A stretch of DNA of 64,000 bases from Mesorhizobium plurifarium. Lineage in GTDB: Bacteria; Pseudomonadota; Alphaproteobacteria; Rhizobiales; Rhizobiaceae. The stretch is from the NCBI GenBank assembly GCA_000824785.1, contig CCNB01000019.1:67163-131162 (forward strand), read 5' to 3'. The translations under genes were made by a program, and so were the position numbers. The first letter of the stretch is position 1. Each line of letters starts with the position of its first letter. Below the pieces are notes generated by a model. The model worked only from the letters and a program-made list of their open reading frames with translations, was not told the DNA's origin and did no database searches. Positions 16,536 through 25,272 of the stretch are shown one piece after another.

Positions 16536-18098
16536 CTATTCCGGCAGTCCGGCAATCCGTAGCGCGCCGCCAAGGACCTCGGCGAGCGCGGGCGCGCAAT
16601 TTACGCCTGCAAACTGGCGGCTGTAGCGGAAGGCCGGCTGAAGCTCGATCACGCGAGCGGCGGCCGCCCTCGCTTCATCCAACCGGCCAAGCTTGGCCAG
16701 CGCTGCGGCCAATTGCACATAGGTGATGCTGTGCGCCGGATTGGCTTGGACGGACTTGTAGGCGGCGCGACAAGCCTCTTCGTAACGGCCGCGCAGCAAA
16801 TGGCTCATCGCTTGCGCGTCGAACGCGGCCCAGGCCCAGGAATCGAACGGGCTCAGCCGCATGCCCTGCTCGCTCCACTCTATCGCGCGCTCCGCTTCAC
16901 CGCTCCATCCGAGCATGACGCTGCCAAGGATGTAGGTCAGGGCCGATGACGGGCTGATGGCGAGGGCGGCTTCCAAAGCCGCGAATGCAGCGGCGCGATC
17001 ATGCGCATCCATTCCGATCGAAAAGCCCGCCCATGTCAGGGCGAGAGCATCATCCTGTCCGTGGACGATGGCCGACCGCGCGTGGCGGACCGAAGCCGCG
17101 CGGTTGATCTCCTGCAGGCCGGCGCGAAGGAACAGGCAGTGATGGCACATCGCGGCGTTGCCATGCGCCAGCGCATAGGTCGGTTCGAGCGCGATCGCAC
17201 GGTCGAGAAGCACCAGCGCCCTAGTCACCTGCTTCGGCATGCCTGAATCGACGTCAGGCTGGGCCTGGAGCACGAGATCGTAGGCATCGAGACTGTCAGG
17301 GCGCTTGCGCTTGACACGTTCGATCTCGGCTTTTCGGACGCTTGGCGCAATCGCGCCCACAGCCGCCAGCGCGATCTCGTCTTGAAGCGCAAAGATGTCC
17401 TCGGAGTCACGATCGTAGCGCTCGGCCCAGACGTGCGCGCCGGTCGAAGCATCGATCACCTGCGCGGTGACCCGCACGCTACCGCCGGCCTTTCGCACGC
17501 TGCCTTCGAGCACATAGCGAACGCCAAGCTCGCGGCCGACCTGCTTCACGTCGACGGCGCGACCTTTGTAGCTAAGCGTCGAGTTTCGTGCGATGACGAA
17601 CAGCCATTTGATGCGCGCCAGGCCGGTAATGATGTCGTCGACCATCCCATCGGCAAAATACTCCTGCTGCGGATCGCCGCTTAAGTTCGAGAACGGCAGG
17701 ACCGCGACGGAGGGCTTCTCTGGCAAGCTCGGCGCCGACGCGGCACGGGCGGCGGCCGAGGCATCGGGAATATTGGTGGCGACGGCCGGTCCGACATAGC
17801 GATAGCCGCGGCGCGGCAATGTTTCGATCCAGTCCGCGACATTCGCCGCGTCGGCCAATGTTCGGCGCAAGGCAGCGATCTGAACCGTCAGATTGTTATC
17901 GGCAACCGCCGATCCGCCCCAGCCGGCGTCGATCAGCGCGTCTTTGGACACCGGTTGGCCAGCGTTCTGGATAAGCAGTCGCAGCAGCGCGACGGCGCGC
18001 TGCCCGAGCATGGTTGGCTCGGCCCCATGAAAGAGAATGCCCACCTCCGGATCGAGGTGAAAAGGGCCAAAGCGGTAGACGTCGCCCCTGACTGTCAT
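16536..18098 (-). CDS. CadC-like winged-helix regulator with TolB-like and TPR domains
   Basis: A 520-residue protein. An OmpR/PhoB-type winged helix (about 8-105) contains D-A-L-I-D-A-G-W and the recognition helix N-L-T-V-Q-I-A-A-L-R-R-T-L and ends R-G-Y-R-Y. From about 128 a TolB-like region often fused to adenylate cyclases and CadC-type regulators follows (P-S-V-A-V-L-P-F-x-N-L-S-G-D-P-Q-Q-E-Y-F-A-D-G). The rest is TPR repeats (about 290-500). No transmembrane helix is evident, unlike true CadC. It is divergent from the cupin gene at 18207, with 108 bases between, and could regulate it; a 7-bp inverted repeat at 18168-18187 is a candidate site. Confidence 0.85.
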   Translation of the reverse strand: MTVRGDVYRFGPFHLDPEVGILFHGAEPTMLGQRAVALLRLLIQNAGQPVSKDALIDAGWGGSAVADNNLTVQIAALRRTLADAANVADWIETLPRRGYRYVGPAVATNIPDASAAARAASAPSLPEKPSVAVLPFSNLSGDPQQEYFADGMVDDIITGLARIKWLFVIARNSTLSYKGRAVDVKQVGRELGVRYVLEGSVRKAGGSVRVTAQVIDASTGAHVWAERYDRDSEDIFALQDEIALAAVGAIAPSVRKAEIERVKRKRPDSLDAYDLVLQAQPDVDSGMPKQVTRALVLLDRAIALEPTYALAHGNAAMCHHCLFLRAGLQEINRAASVRHARSAIVHGQDDALALTWAGFSIGMDAHDRAAAFAALEAALAISPSSALTYILGSVMLGWSGEAERAIEWSEQGMRLSPFDSWAWAAFDAQAMSHLLRGRYEEACRAAYKSVQANPAHSITYVQLAAALAKLGRLDEARAAAARVIELQPAFRYSRQFAGVNCAPALAEVLGGALRIAGLPE

Positions 18099-18167
18099 GG
18101 GAGTCTTTTAGCAAATTTTTGACAACGGATTCACGACTTTCCGGCGTGAGCGGCCGATGTTGCGCGA

Positions 18168-18187
18168 ACGCTTGCCGAAACAAGCGT
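18168..18187. promoter_or_regulatory. Inverted repeat in the regulator/cupin divergent promoter
   Basis: ACGCTTG (18168-18174) and CAAGCGT (18181-18187) form a perfect dyad with a 6-base centre, 19 bases before the cupin start. It could be an operator for the divergent winged-helix regulator or a leader hairpin. Confidence 0.4.
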
Positions 18188-18206
18188 CCTGTCAGAGGAG
18201 GATCAT

Positions 18207-18665
18207 ATGAGCGCTGATGCCGTCATCCGCATGCCCGACGAGAAGAAGGGCGTCATGCTGCGTGGCCACCCAATGGCTTTCCTGGTCACCGATGAAAATA
18301 CCAGGCATACGAGCATGTTCGACTGGACGATTCCGCCGGAGTTCGCCACCGGGCGGCATGTTCACCGGGCGCAGGAGGAGACCTTCTACCTGCTCGAGGG
18401 CGAGTGTGAATGGCATGTCGGCGACAGGACGATCCGGGCAACACCCGGGACCTTTCTGTTCATCCCGCCGGGAGTGCCGCACAACATCACCAATGTAAGC
18501 AAGAAGCCTGCGCGCGTCCTGATGACCGTCTCTCCGCCCGGTCACGAGCATTATTTCGAAGAGCTTGCCGAGCTCGCGGCGCATGGGGCGCCCGATCCAA
18601 AAGCGCTCGCCGATTTGCGAAACCGCTACGACACAGACCAACTGTCGACGCTGACGGCGCGCTAA
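18207..18665 (+). CDS. Cupin-domain protein
   Basis: A 152-residue single-domain cupin. Motif 1 reads G-R-H-V-H-R-A-Q-E-E-T-F-Y-L-L-E-G (about 49-65), with the two His and the Glu that usually bind metal; motif 2 is P-G-T-F-L-F-I-P-P-G-V-P-H-N-I (about 80-94), with the last metal His. It resembles quercetin-dioxygenase-like small cupins; the substrate is unknown. A strong GAGGAGG ribosome site lies just before the ATG at 18207. Confidence 0.8.
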   Translation: MSADAVIRMPDEKKGVMLRGHPMAFLVTDENTRHTSMFDWTIPPEFATGRHVHRAQEETFYLLEGECEWHVGDRTIRATPGTFLFIPPGVPHNITNVSKKPARVLMTVSPPGHEHYFEELAELAAHGAPDPKALADLRNRYDTDQLSTLTAR

Positions 18666-19020
18666 AAAAATGGGTTCGACGCAATCACACTTTGGGGCCG
18701 TTGCTCTGCTCGCCTGCGATGTCAGCTCTCAGGAGGTCCTCGCCGCGGCACCGCAAATGAGGCGCGAAGCTGCCGCCCCCACTTGATGGCTCTTGAGTTG
18801 TCCTAAACCGTATCCCGCTCTATCCCTAAGCACCCGCAATTCGGGCCGAGGAGCGACCCAGAAAGTTCGAAAAGCGTCCAGGACCCCCAGTCGAGGATCA
18901 ATTGTAGAACTGCCAGGCGTCACTTCGGGGCCGGAAGCGGACTGGCAGGTTCTGGCGCGAGATGTCCATATTTGGACGTTCAGATTGCAAGGGCTAAAAC
19001 TGGCCAAAGTCGAGCACCAC
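18666..19020. other. Intergenic region, no gene seen
   Basis: These 355 bases lie between convergent genes. Short frames on both strands lack ribosome sites and family likeness. A small dyad GTCCA-N4-TGGAC sits at 18964-18977. I see no clear terminator. Confidence 0.4.
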
Positions 19021-19878
19021 CTACCCGAGAGTTTGGCTCGCTAGAGCATAAGTCTTCGGACTAGCCGAGCCGCCGTTGGAGAAATCGGCGAGGCGCTTCC
19101 CCAGCGACATGGTCAGCACCGTGTCGAAGACCGGCATTCCGGCGTGCGACAGAAAGGCGGCGAACCCACCACTGTCCATATGGGTGTCGACTCTGAGGAA
19201 GTATCCCGAATGATCGGCAATGTGTGGCCGGACGACCGCCACGGCGTCGGCATCGCTTTCGGCCACGACCGGGCCCACGACATGCCCCCGCCCGAACGGC
19301 CGGCAGAGCGCGAAAGCGGTAAGCTTCTTCCCGTCGAAAAGCCCATAGCCTGTCGAATGCGCAAAGAGCTTTTCAATGAGCGCTGTCCGCCTCACGCCAA
19401 ATCCCGCCGCGTCGAGCGCGATCGCCGCCGGAATATCGCTTGCGTCCAAAGTCCGGATGTCGCCTGACGCCTCGGCTGGGCTCTCCGTCGTCGGCACGCG
19501 GGCGATGCCCTGGCATTGGTAGACGGTCTTCTCCGGCTGGAAGTCGAGCGAAAGATAGAGCCGCCGCGCGGCGCGGGTCGCGTTGAGGCGCAGGTCGCGC
19601 CGGGGGATCTTGTCGAAAACGCGCTTCATGAGCCATTGCGCGGCCCCTAGGGTCTGCAATCGCGGCGAGGTGATCACCATGCCCACGGTTGCAAAATCGG
19701 GGCCATGCTCGAACCACATTGCCGAACCGAGAACGCGGCCGATCTCATCGAGCGCCACGAAACCGTGCCCCGATTCCCGCAGGAACTGCCAGTCTTCGGC
19801 TCGGTGCGGCCATCCCACGGACAGCGAGTGCGCATGCAAGCGGTCGAGTTCGATACCTTTGATGTCGGCTATACGCAT
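19021..19878 (-). CDS. Double GNAT-family N-acetyltransferase
   Basis: A protein of about 285 residues with an N-terminal GNAT domain (G-W-P-H-R-A-E-D-W-Q, then F-A-T-V-G-M-V-I-T-S-P-R-L-Q-T-L-G-A-A-Q-W-L-M, the acetyl-CoA loop with a degenerate R/Q-x2-G/A pattern) and a C-terminal second GNAT-like half (F-G-V-R-R-T-A-L-I-E-K-L, R-P-F-G-R-G-H-V-V-G-P-V-V-A). It ends P-K-T-Y-A-L-A-S-Q-T-L-G, almost the same as the paralogue at 29036-29875. Both sit in the same catabolic region, so acetylation of a pathway amine is plausible but unproven. The start is uncertain: ATG 19878 has a poor ribosome site and in-frame TTG codons lie slightly upstream. It is divergent from the deacylase at 20154, a notable pairing. 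Confidence 0.75.
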   Translation of the reverse strand: MRIADIKGIELDRLHAHSLSVGWPHRAEDWQFLRESGHGFVALDEIGRVLGSAMWFEHGPDFATVGMVITSPRLQTLGAAQWLMKRVFDKIPRRDLRLNATRAARRLYLSLDFQPEKTVYQCQGIARVPTTESPAEASGDIRTLDASDIPAAIALDAAGFGVRRTALIEKLFAHSTGYGLFDGKKLTAFALCRPFGRGHVVGPVVAESDADAVAVVRPHIADHSGYFLRVDTHMDSGGFAAFLSHAGMPVFDTVLTMSLGKRLADFSNGGSASPKTYALASQTLG

Positions 19879-20153
19879 CGAGAAGGCATCGATTTTCAAG
19901 CTTTCGGACGGCTTCAATTCCCTGCCTCTGAAAGATTGCCTGACGGGTGACTCACAACGCCCCTGTCCTGCCAACCCTAAACAACCAGACCGATACGATT
20001 TGCTCGAATGCCGCGCGCCAACGCAAGATTCGACTGAAACACTTCCGCTTTCGGCACGCAATCGCGAAAGAACACGCCCATGCTCCGTGGCAATTCTGCA
20101 GTTATGGCCTGCGGAACCGGACCCGCAAACCCGAAAACGCCTTGAGGGCTGGA

Positions 20154-21278
20154 ATGGACGTCTTCGACATCCTCGACCGTCTCGTCTCCTTTCCGTCGGT
20201 CGCCGGCAAGCCGAACGGCGACATAGCGAGTTGGATCCAGACTTATCTGGGCGAACATGGCGCAAAGGTCACCCTGTTTCCGGGCCCGGAAGGCGACCGT
20301 TCCAATCTTTTCGCGACGATCGGCCCTGCTGATGTTCCGGGCTATATGCTGTCCGGTCACATGGATGTCGTTCCCGCCGCCGAGCCGCAATGGAGCTCGC
20401 CGCCTTTCGCGCTGCGTCGGGAGGGCGAACGGCTTTATGGACGCGGCACAACGGACATGAAGGGGTTTCTGGCCGCCGCGCTTGCGGCCGTGTCCAAGTT
20501 GGCCGGGCTTCGGCTTACCAAACCGGTCCACCTCGCCTTCTCCTATGACGAGGAGATCGGGTGCCGCGGCGTGCCGCATCTGATCCCCCGCCTTCCCGAA
20601 CTTTGCGCCAGACCGCTCGGCGTCATCGTCGGCGAACCGAGCGGCCTGCGCGCCGTGCGCGGCCACAAGGGCAAGGCGGCGGCGCGTGTGACCATCAATG
20701 GCCTCTCCGGCCATTCCTCTCGTCCCGATCTAGGCCTCAACGCCGTCCATGCGATGGCCGATGTCCTCAGCGCCGCAGTGAGCGAGGCTGGGCGGCTGAC
20801 CCATGGTCCGTTCGACCATGCTTTTGAACCCGCCTATTCATCGCTGCAGGCCGGCGTGGTCGCCGGCGGCCAGTCGGTCAACATCATCCCCGACACCTGC
20901 ACGCTCGACCTTGAGGCACGCGCCATACCCGGCGTCGACCCGGCCGGTCTGCTCGGACCGGTCAAGGAAGAGGCCGAGGCTCTCGCCGCCAAGGGCTTTC
21001 AGGTCGAGTGGACACCGATCAGCGCCTATCCGGCCCTATCGCTGCCGCAGGATTCAGCCCTGGCGGCGCTGTTGCACGACCTGACCGGCGAACCGCCTTT
21101 GACCGCTGTCAGCTACGGCACCGAGGCCGGGCTTTACCAGGCCGCCGCGCTCGATGCGATCATCTGCGGGCCGGGCGATATCGTCCGCGCCCACAAGCCG
21201 GACGAATACATCCTGGCCAGCGAACTCGCAGCCTGCCAGCGCATGATCGAAGCGCTCGGCGCGCACTGCGCAGCATAA
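20154..21278 (+). CDS. argE: ArgE/DapE-family (M20) deacylase, acetylornithine deacetylase-like
   Basis: A 374-residue protein. M20 metallopeptidase-fold ligands are clear: S-G-H-M-D-V-V-P-A (His and Asp, about 65-73), G-R-G-T-T-D-M-K-G (bridging Asp), S-Y-D-E-E-I-G-C-R-G (catalytic Glu and ligand Glu), V-G-E-P-S and a late H-K-P-D-E-Y (His ligand). The closest known group is acetylornithine deacetylase, which hydrolyses N-acetyl groups from amino acids. In this catabolic run it more likely deacylates an N-acyl amine or amino acid than makes arginine. The ATG at 20154 follows GAGGGCTGGA; the frame is open further upstream but that part lacks family likeness. A 13-base gap leads to the next gene, so they form one operon. 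Confidence 0.85.
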   Translation: MDVFDILDRLVSFPSVAGKPNGDIASWIQTYLGEHGAKVTLFPGPEGDRSNLFATIGPADVPGYMLSGHMDVVPAAEPQWSSPPFALRREGERLYGRGTTDMKGFLAAALAAVSKLAGLRLTKPVHLAFSYDEEIGCRGVPHLIPRLPELCARPLGVIVGEPSGLRAVRGHKGKAAARVTINGLSGHSSRPDLGLNAVHAMADVLSAAVSEAGRLTHGPFDHAFEPAYSSLQAGVVAGGQSVNIIPDTCTLDLEARAIPGVDPAGLLGPVKEEAEALAAKGFQVEWTPISAYPALSLPQDSALAALLHDLTGEPPLTAVSYGTEAGLYQAAALDAIICGPGDIVRAHKPDEYILASELAACQRMIEALGAHCAA

Positions 21279-21291
21279 GGGAGCGGCCGGG

Positions 21292-22215
21292 ATGGCGTTC
21301 CTATTCAACTCCGATGCGCGGCGCGGGGCGATCTTCGCGGAAGCTTTCGCGAAGGAACTGCCGGACCTGCCTTTCGCCATGGACACCGCGACGGTCGATC
21401 CCGACGCGGTGCGCTATCTCATCACCTGGACGGTGCCGGAAAACCTCTCTCGCTACCGCAATCTCGAAATTCTGTTTTCCATCGGCGCGGGCGTCGATCA
21501 GTTCCGTTTCGACGTGGTGCCGGCGAAGGTCAAGGTCGTGCGCATGGTCGAGGAAGGCATCGTACGCATGATGCAGGAATATGTGACGCTCGGCGTGCTG
21601 GCACTCCACCGCAACTTGCCCGCCTATCTGGCGCAGCAGCGCGCAGGCGAATGGCGTGATATCCCGCAGCCCCAGGCCGGGTCGCGTCGGATCGGCGTGC
21701 TCGGCCTCGGCCAACTCGGCCAAGCCGTTCTCGACCGGCTGCAGCCTTTCGGCTTCCGGCTTGCCGGCTGGAGCCGCTCGCCGCGCCAGATCGAGGGCGT
21801 GACCTGCCATCATGGCGAGCCCGGACTGGAGGCGATGCTCGCGGCCAGCGACATACTGGTCTGCCTGCTGCCGCTGACCGAGGAGACGCGCGGGTTCCTC
21901 AATACCGGGCTGTTCGCGAAATTGCCGAAAGGCGCGGCGATCGTCCACACGGGTCGCGGGCCGCAGCTCGACCAAGAGGCCCTTGTCGCCGCGCTCGACA
22001 GCGGTCATCTTCGCGCGGCCATGATAGACGTGACCGATCCCGAACCGCTGCCCGGCGGCCATCCTTTCTGGTCGCATTCGAAGATCATCCTGACGCCGCA
22101 TATCGCCAGCGTCACCCAGCCCGCGACCGCGGCCCGCGCCGTCATCGACAACATCAAGCGTCACCGCGCCGGGCTCGACCCCGTCGGACTCGTCGACCGG
22201 GCGCGCGGCTATTGA
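21292..22215 (+). CDS. ghrA: D-2-hydroxyacid dehydrogenase (glyoxylate/hydroxypyruvate reductase A type)
   Basis: A 307-residue NAD(P)-dependent dehydrogenase of the GhrA branch. The Rossmann motif G-V-L-G-L-G-Q-L-G-Q-A-V lies at about 137-148, V-H-T-G-R-G-P-Q-L-D at about 220-229 holds the catalytic Arg, and the late L-T-P-H-I-A-S-V-T region (about 265) holds the catalytic His of this branch. The N-terminal F-S-I-G-A-G-V-D-Q-F matches the substrate-binding loop. It reduces glyoxylate or hydroxypyruvate, or oxidises a related 2-hydroxyacid, in the cytoplasm. AGGGAG precedes the ATG. It is second in the operon begun by the deacylase. Confidence 0.85.
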   Translation: MAFLFNSDARRGAIFAEAFAKELPDLPFAMDTATVDPDAVRYLITWTVPENLSRYRNLEILFSIGAGVDQFRFDVVPAKVKVVRMVEEGIVRMMQEYVTLGVLALHRNLPAYLAQQRAGEWRDIPQPQAGSRRIGVLGLGQLGQAVLDRLQPFGFRLAGWSRSPRQIEGVTCHHGEPGLEAMLAASDILVCLLPLTEETRGFLNTGLFAKLPKGAAIVHTGRGPQLDQEALVAALDSGHLRAAMIDVTDPEPLPGGHPFWSHSKIILTPHIASVTQPATAARAVIDNIKRHRAGLDPVGLVDRARGY

Positions 22216-22238
22216 ACCCCAACCGGAAAGGCCATCCT

Positions 22239-22592
22239 TTGTCCCTGCTCAAGTCCGTCGACACCAACCCAAGCTTTTCACCGAATGAATCCAAGGCGTT
22301 GCCCGAGCGGGTCATTGCCGGCGATCCCGCCTTCAAGACCTGGGCGCAGGACGCAGCCAAGGACGACCTCGTCCATACCGGCGTGTGGGAAGCAACCCCG
22401 GGCGAGACGCGCTCCATCAAGGGCGAGACCTTCGAGTTCTGCCACATCCTCTCCGGCGTGGTCGAAATCACGCCGGACGCCGGCGACACGGTGACTTATC
22501 GGGCTGGCGACAGTTTTGTCATGAAGCCCGGTTTTACCGGCGTCTGGAAGACAATCGAAACGGTGCGCAAGATTTACGTGACGGTGGGGTAA
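22239..22592 (+). CDS. DUF861 (ureidoglycine-aminohydrolase-like) cupin
   Basis: A 117-residue small cupin of the cupin_3 type, with G-V-W-E-A-T-P-G-E-T-R, F-C-H-I-L-S-G-V-V-E-I-T and Y-R-A-G-D-S-F-V-M-K-P-G-F-T-G-V-W. The family is related to the cupin half of (S)-ureidoglycine aminohydrolase, but most members are uncharacterised and often sit beside amine or amino acid catabolic genes. I chose the TTG at 22239, which has AAAGG about 7 bases upstream; a TTG at 22212 would overlap the stop of the preceding gene and has no ribosome site. Confidence 0.78.
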   Translation: MSLLKSVDTNPSFSPNESKALPERVIAGDPAFKTWAQDAAKDDLVHTGVWEATPGETRSIKGETFEFCHILSGVVEITPDAGDTVTYRAGDSFVMKPGFTGVWKTIETVRKIYVTVG

Positions 22593-22737
22593 CCGGGCAC
22601 GGTCTCCAGCCACCGCAACAGATTTTGCCGTCTTGCGCGGCCTGCGCGCAACATTTGTCCGCGGCGGTTCGCCGAACGATGCATGCTGCTTGCCCGCCCA
22701 CGCTAGGCTCATGGCCAATGCTGCTGAGTGGTTGCCC

Positions 22738-24201
22738 ATGAACTTGAGCTTCGATCCAGACAAGATTGCTCTTCCCGTCGGCCACTTCGTCGGCGGCGAA
22801 CTGATCGCGGCCGAGGGCGCGATCGAGATGCGCCGCCCGTCGGACGGCAAGGCCTATGCCGCCTGCCCGGTGGCCGGCGCCGACATGGTCGACCGCGCGG
22901 TGGAAAGCGCCAAAGCCGTCCTGAAGACAAGCAACTGGGGCGGCGTGCGGCCACGCGAGCGCACCAGGACGCTGCAGGCCTGGGCCGACCTGATCGAAGC
23001 GCAAGCCGAAACGCTCGCGCGGATGGAGGCTTTGTGCTCGACGCGGCCCGTGGCCCAGCTCGTTGCCGGCGATATCGCCATCACCGCCGAGCAGATCCGC
23101 TTCTTCGCCGAGTTCGCCGACAAGGAAGGCAGCGAACTGGCGCCGACCGACGACACCACTCTCGGCATGATCATGAGCGAGCCCTATGGCGTGGTCGGCG
23201 CGATCACGCCGTGGAATTTTCCCATCTCGATGGCCGGCTGGAAGCTCGGCCCGGCACTGGCCGCAGGCAATGCGGTCGTGCTGAAGCCGTCGGAAATGAC
23301 GCCTTTTTCGGCTGTTTATTTGGCCCAGTTGGCCGTCGAAGCGGGTCTGCCGGCAGGGCTCATAAACGTGGTGCTCGGCGACGGGCCGACGACCGGCACG
23401 GCGCTGACCGGCCATACGGAGATCGGCAAGGTCAGCTTCACAGGCTCGACCAGGGCCGGCTCAGCGATCATGGAGAACGTCGCCCGTACCGGGGTCAAGC
23501 CGATGACGCTGGAGCTCGGCGGCAAGAGCCCGCAGCTCGTCTTTGCCGATGCCGATCTCGACAAGGCAGCGGCAGCGATCGCCGGCAGCGTCACCTTCAA
23601 CGCCGGCCAAGCCTGCGTGGCCGGCACGCGGCTGATCGTCGAGAAGCGCGTGGCCGACCAGCTGATCGCCGCGATCCTGGAGAAGATGACGGCAGTGCAG
23701 CCCGGCCCGACCTGGAACGAGGCGACGCAGTATTCGCCGATCATTTCGGAGCGGCAGCGGGCGCGCGTCGATGGCATCGTGCGCGCCGCCGCCGCGGCTG
23801 GCGGCGAATGCCTGACCGGTGGCGGCGTCATGGACGACCCCGGCTATTTCTACGAGCCGACACTTATTGCCAATGTCGACCAGGCCAATCCGGCGATCGT
23901 CGAGGAAATCTTCGGCCCGGTGCTGACCGTGCAGACCTTCGAGACCGAGGACGAGGCGCTGGCGCTGTCCAGCCACCCGACCTACGGGCTGGCTTCCGGC
24001 CTGTTCACGACCGATCTGTCGCGCACGATCCGTCTCGCGCGCAAGCTCGAAGCGGGCACCGTCTGGGTCAACCGCTACAGCCGATCGCGCGACCACATCC
24101 TGCCGACCGGCGGTTACAAGCGCTCGGGCATCGGCAAGGACCTCGGCCGCGAGGCCTATCTCGCCAACCGCAGGACCAAGAGCGTCCTGATCAGCCTCTA
24201 G
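22738..24201 (+). CDS. NAD(P)-dependent aldehyde dehydrogenase
   Basis: A 487-residue ALDH-superfamily enzyme. Visible signatures are T-P-W-N-F-P (oxyanion Asn), K-P-S-E-M-T-P (cofactor Lys), F-T-G-S-T-R-A-G, L-E-L-G-G-K-S-P (general-base Glu) and F-N-A-G-Q-A-C-V-A-G (catalytic Cys). E-I-F-G-P-V-L-T-V follows near the C-terminus. It oxidises an aldehyde to the acid; the substrate in this cluster is probably an amino- or hydroxy-aldehyde made by the oxidase or aminotransferase encoded nearby. The ATG at 22738 fits family length; an earlier in-frame ATG at 22711 is possible. A 145-base gap separates it from the cupin gene, and only 4 bases from the next gene. Confidence 0.87.
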   Translation: MNLSFDPDKIALPVGHFVGGELIAAEGAIEMRRPSDGKAYAACPVAGADMVDRAVESAKAVLKTSNWGGVRPRERTRTLQAWADLIEAQAETLARMEALCSTRPVAQLVAGDIAITAEQIRFFAEFADKEGSELAPTDDTTLGMIMSEPYGVVGAITPWNFPISMAGWKLGPALAAGNAVVLKPSEMTPFSAVYLAQLAVEAGLPAGLINVVLGDGPTTGTALTGHTEIGKVSFTGSTRAGSAIMENVARTGVKPMTLELGGKSPQLVFADADLDKAAAAIAGSVTFNAGQACVAGTRLIVEKRVADQLIAAILEKMTAVQPGPTWNEATQYSPIISERQRARVDGIVRAAAAAGGECLTGGGVMDDPGYFYEPTLIANVDQANPAIVEEIFGPVLTVQTFETEDEALALSSHPTYGLASGLFTTDLSRTIRLARKLEAGTVWVNRYSRSRDHILPTGGYKRSGIGKDLGREAYLANRRTKSVLISL

Positions 24202-24205
24202 AGAG

Positions 24206-25255
24206 ATGCCGATGAAATCCTATTCGATCGCTCTTATCCCCGGCGACGGCATCGGCCGAGACGTGATCGCCGCTGCCTGGTCTGTGCTGGAGACCGCGGC
24301 CAAACACGCGGACTTTACCCTCAGGGCAACGGAGTTTCCCTGGTCTTGCAAATTCTACAAGGAGACCGGCCGGATGATGCCGGAAGACGGCATCGAAACC
24401 TTGCGCAGCTTCGACGCCATTCTTCTCGGCGCCGTCGGCTGGCCGGCGGAGGTGCCGGATTCCGTTTCGCTGCACGGCCTCCTGCTGCCGATCCGCAAGG
24501 CGTTCGTACAATACGCCAACATCCGGCCGCACCGCCTGCTGCCGGGCGTGACGGGCCCGTTGCGCGCGGAAAGCTTCGACATCTTGTGCATCCGCGAGAA
24601 CACCGAAGGCGAATATTCCGGCGCCGGCGGCCGCGTGCATCAAGGCACGCTGGACGAAGTCGCCGTTGAAACCTCGATCTTCACCCGCGCCGGCGTCGAG
24701 CGCATCCTGCGCTTCGGCTTCGAGCAGGCGCGGACGCGGCGGGGCAGGCTCGCCTCGGTGACGAAGTCCAACGCCCAGAAATATTCGATGGTGTTCTGGG
24801 ACGAGATCACGCGCAAGCTGGCGGCGGACTATCCTGATGTCACGGTGACCAGCTACCATGTCGACGCGCTCGCCGCGCGCATGATCATGGCGCCCGACAG
24901 CCTCGACGTGGTCGTGGCCTCCAATCTGTTCGGCGACATCCTGACCGATATCGGTGCGGCGATCCAGGGCGGGCTCGGCTACGCCGCCTCCGCCAACATC
25001 AACCCCGACCGCTCGGCGCCATCGATGTTCGAGCCGGTGCATGGCTCGGCGCCCGACATCGCCCATCTCGGCATCGCCAATCCGATCGCCACGATCTGGT
25101 CGGGAGCGATGATGCTCGACCATCTCGGCGAAAAGGACGCTGCCGGCCGCATCATGAAGGCGCTCGAAGCGACGACCGCGCGCGGCATTGGAACGACCGC
25201 CGGCAAGGACAAGACAGACGCCATCACCGCCGCCGTCGTCGCGACCCTCACCTGA
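24206..25255 (+). CDS. ttuC: Tartrate dehydrogenase/decarboxylase-like (isopropylmalate dehydrogenase fold)
   Basis: A 349-residue beta-decarboxylating dehydrogenase. It starts I-P-G-D-G-I-G-R-D-V and carries W-P-A-E-V-P-D-S-V-S-L-H-G-L-L-L-P-I-R-K, typical of the TtuC branch rather than LeuB. R-E-N-T-E-G-E-Y-S-G-A-G-G (substrate-binding) and D-A-L-A-A-R-M, then N-L-F-G-D-I-L-T-D (metal Asp) complete the active site; P-V-H-G-S-A-P-D-I is the NAD loop. Enzymes of this type act on tartrate, malate or similar hydroxy acids in the cytoplasm with Mn2+ and NAD. A second in-frame ATG six bases on is an equally good start. It is flanked within 20 bases by two aldehyde dehydrogenases. Confidence 0.85.
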   Translation: MPMKSYSIALIPGDGIGRDVIAAAWSVLETAAKHADFTLRATEFPWSCKFYKETGRMMPEDGIETLRSFDAILLGAVGWPAEVPDSVSLHGLLLPIRKAFVQYANIRPHRLLPGVTGPLRAESFDILCIRENTEGEYSGAGGRVHQGTLDEVAVETSIFTRAGVERILRFGFEQARTRRGRLASVTKSNAQKYSMVFWDEITRKLAADYPDVTVTSYHVDALAARMIMAPDSLDVVVASNLFGDILTDIGAAIQGGLGYAASANINPDRSAPSMFEPVHGSAPDIAHLGIANPIATIWSGAMMLDHLGEKDAAGRIMKALEATTARGIGTTAGKDKTDAITAAVVATLT

Positions 25256-25272
25256 TTGCAAGGTCGTTTTCG

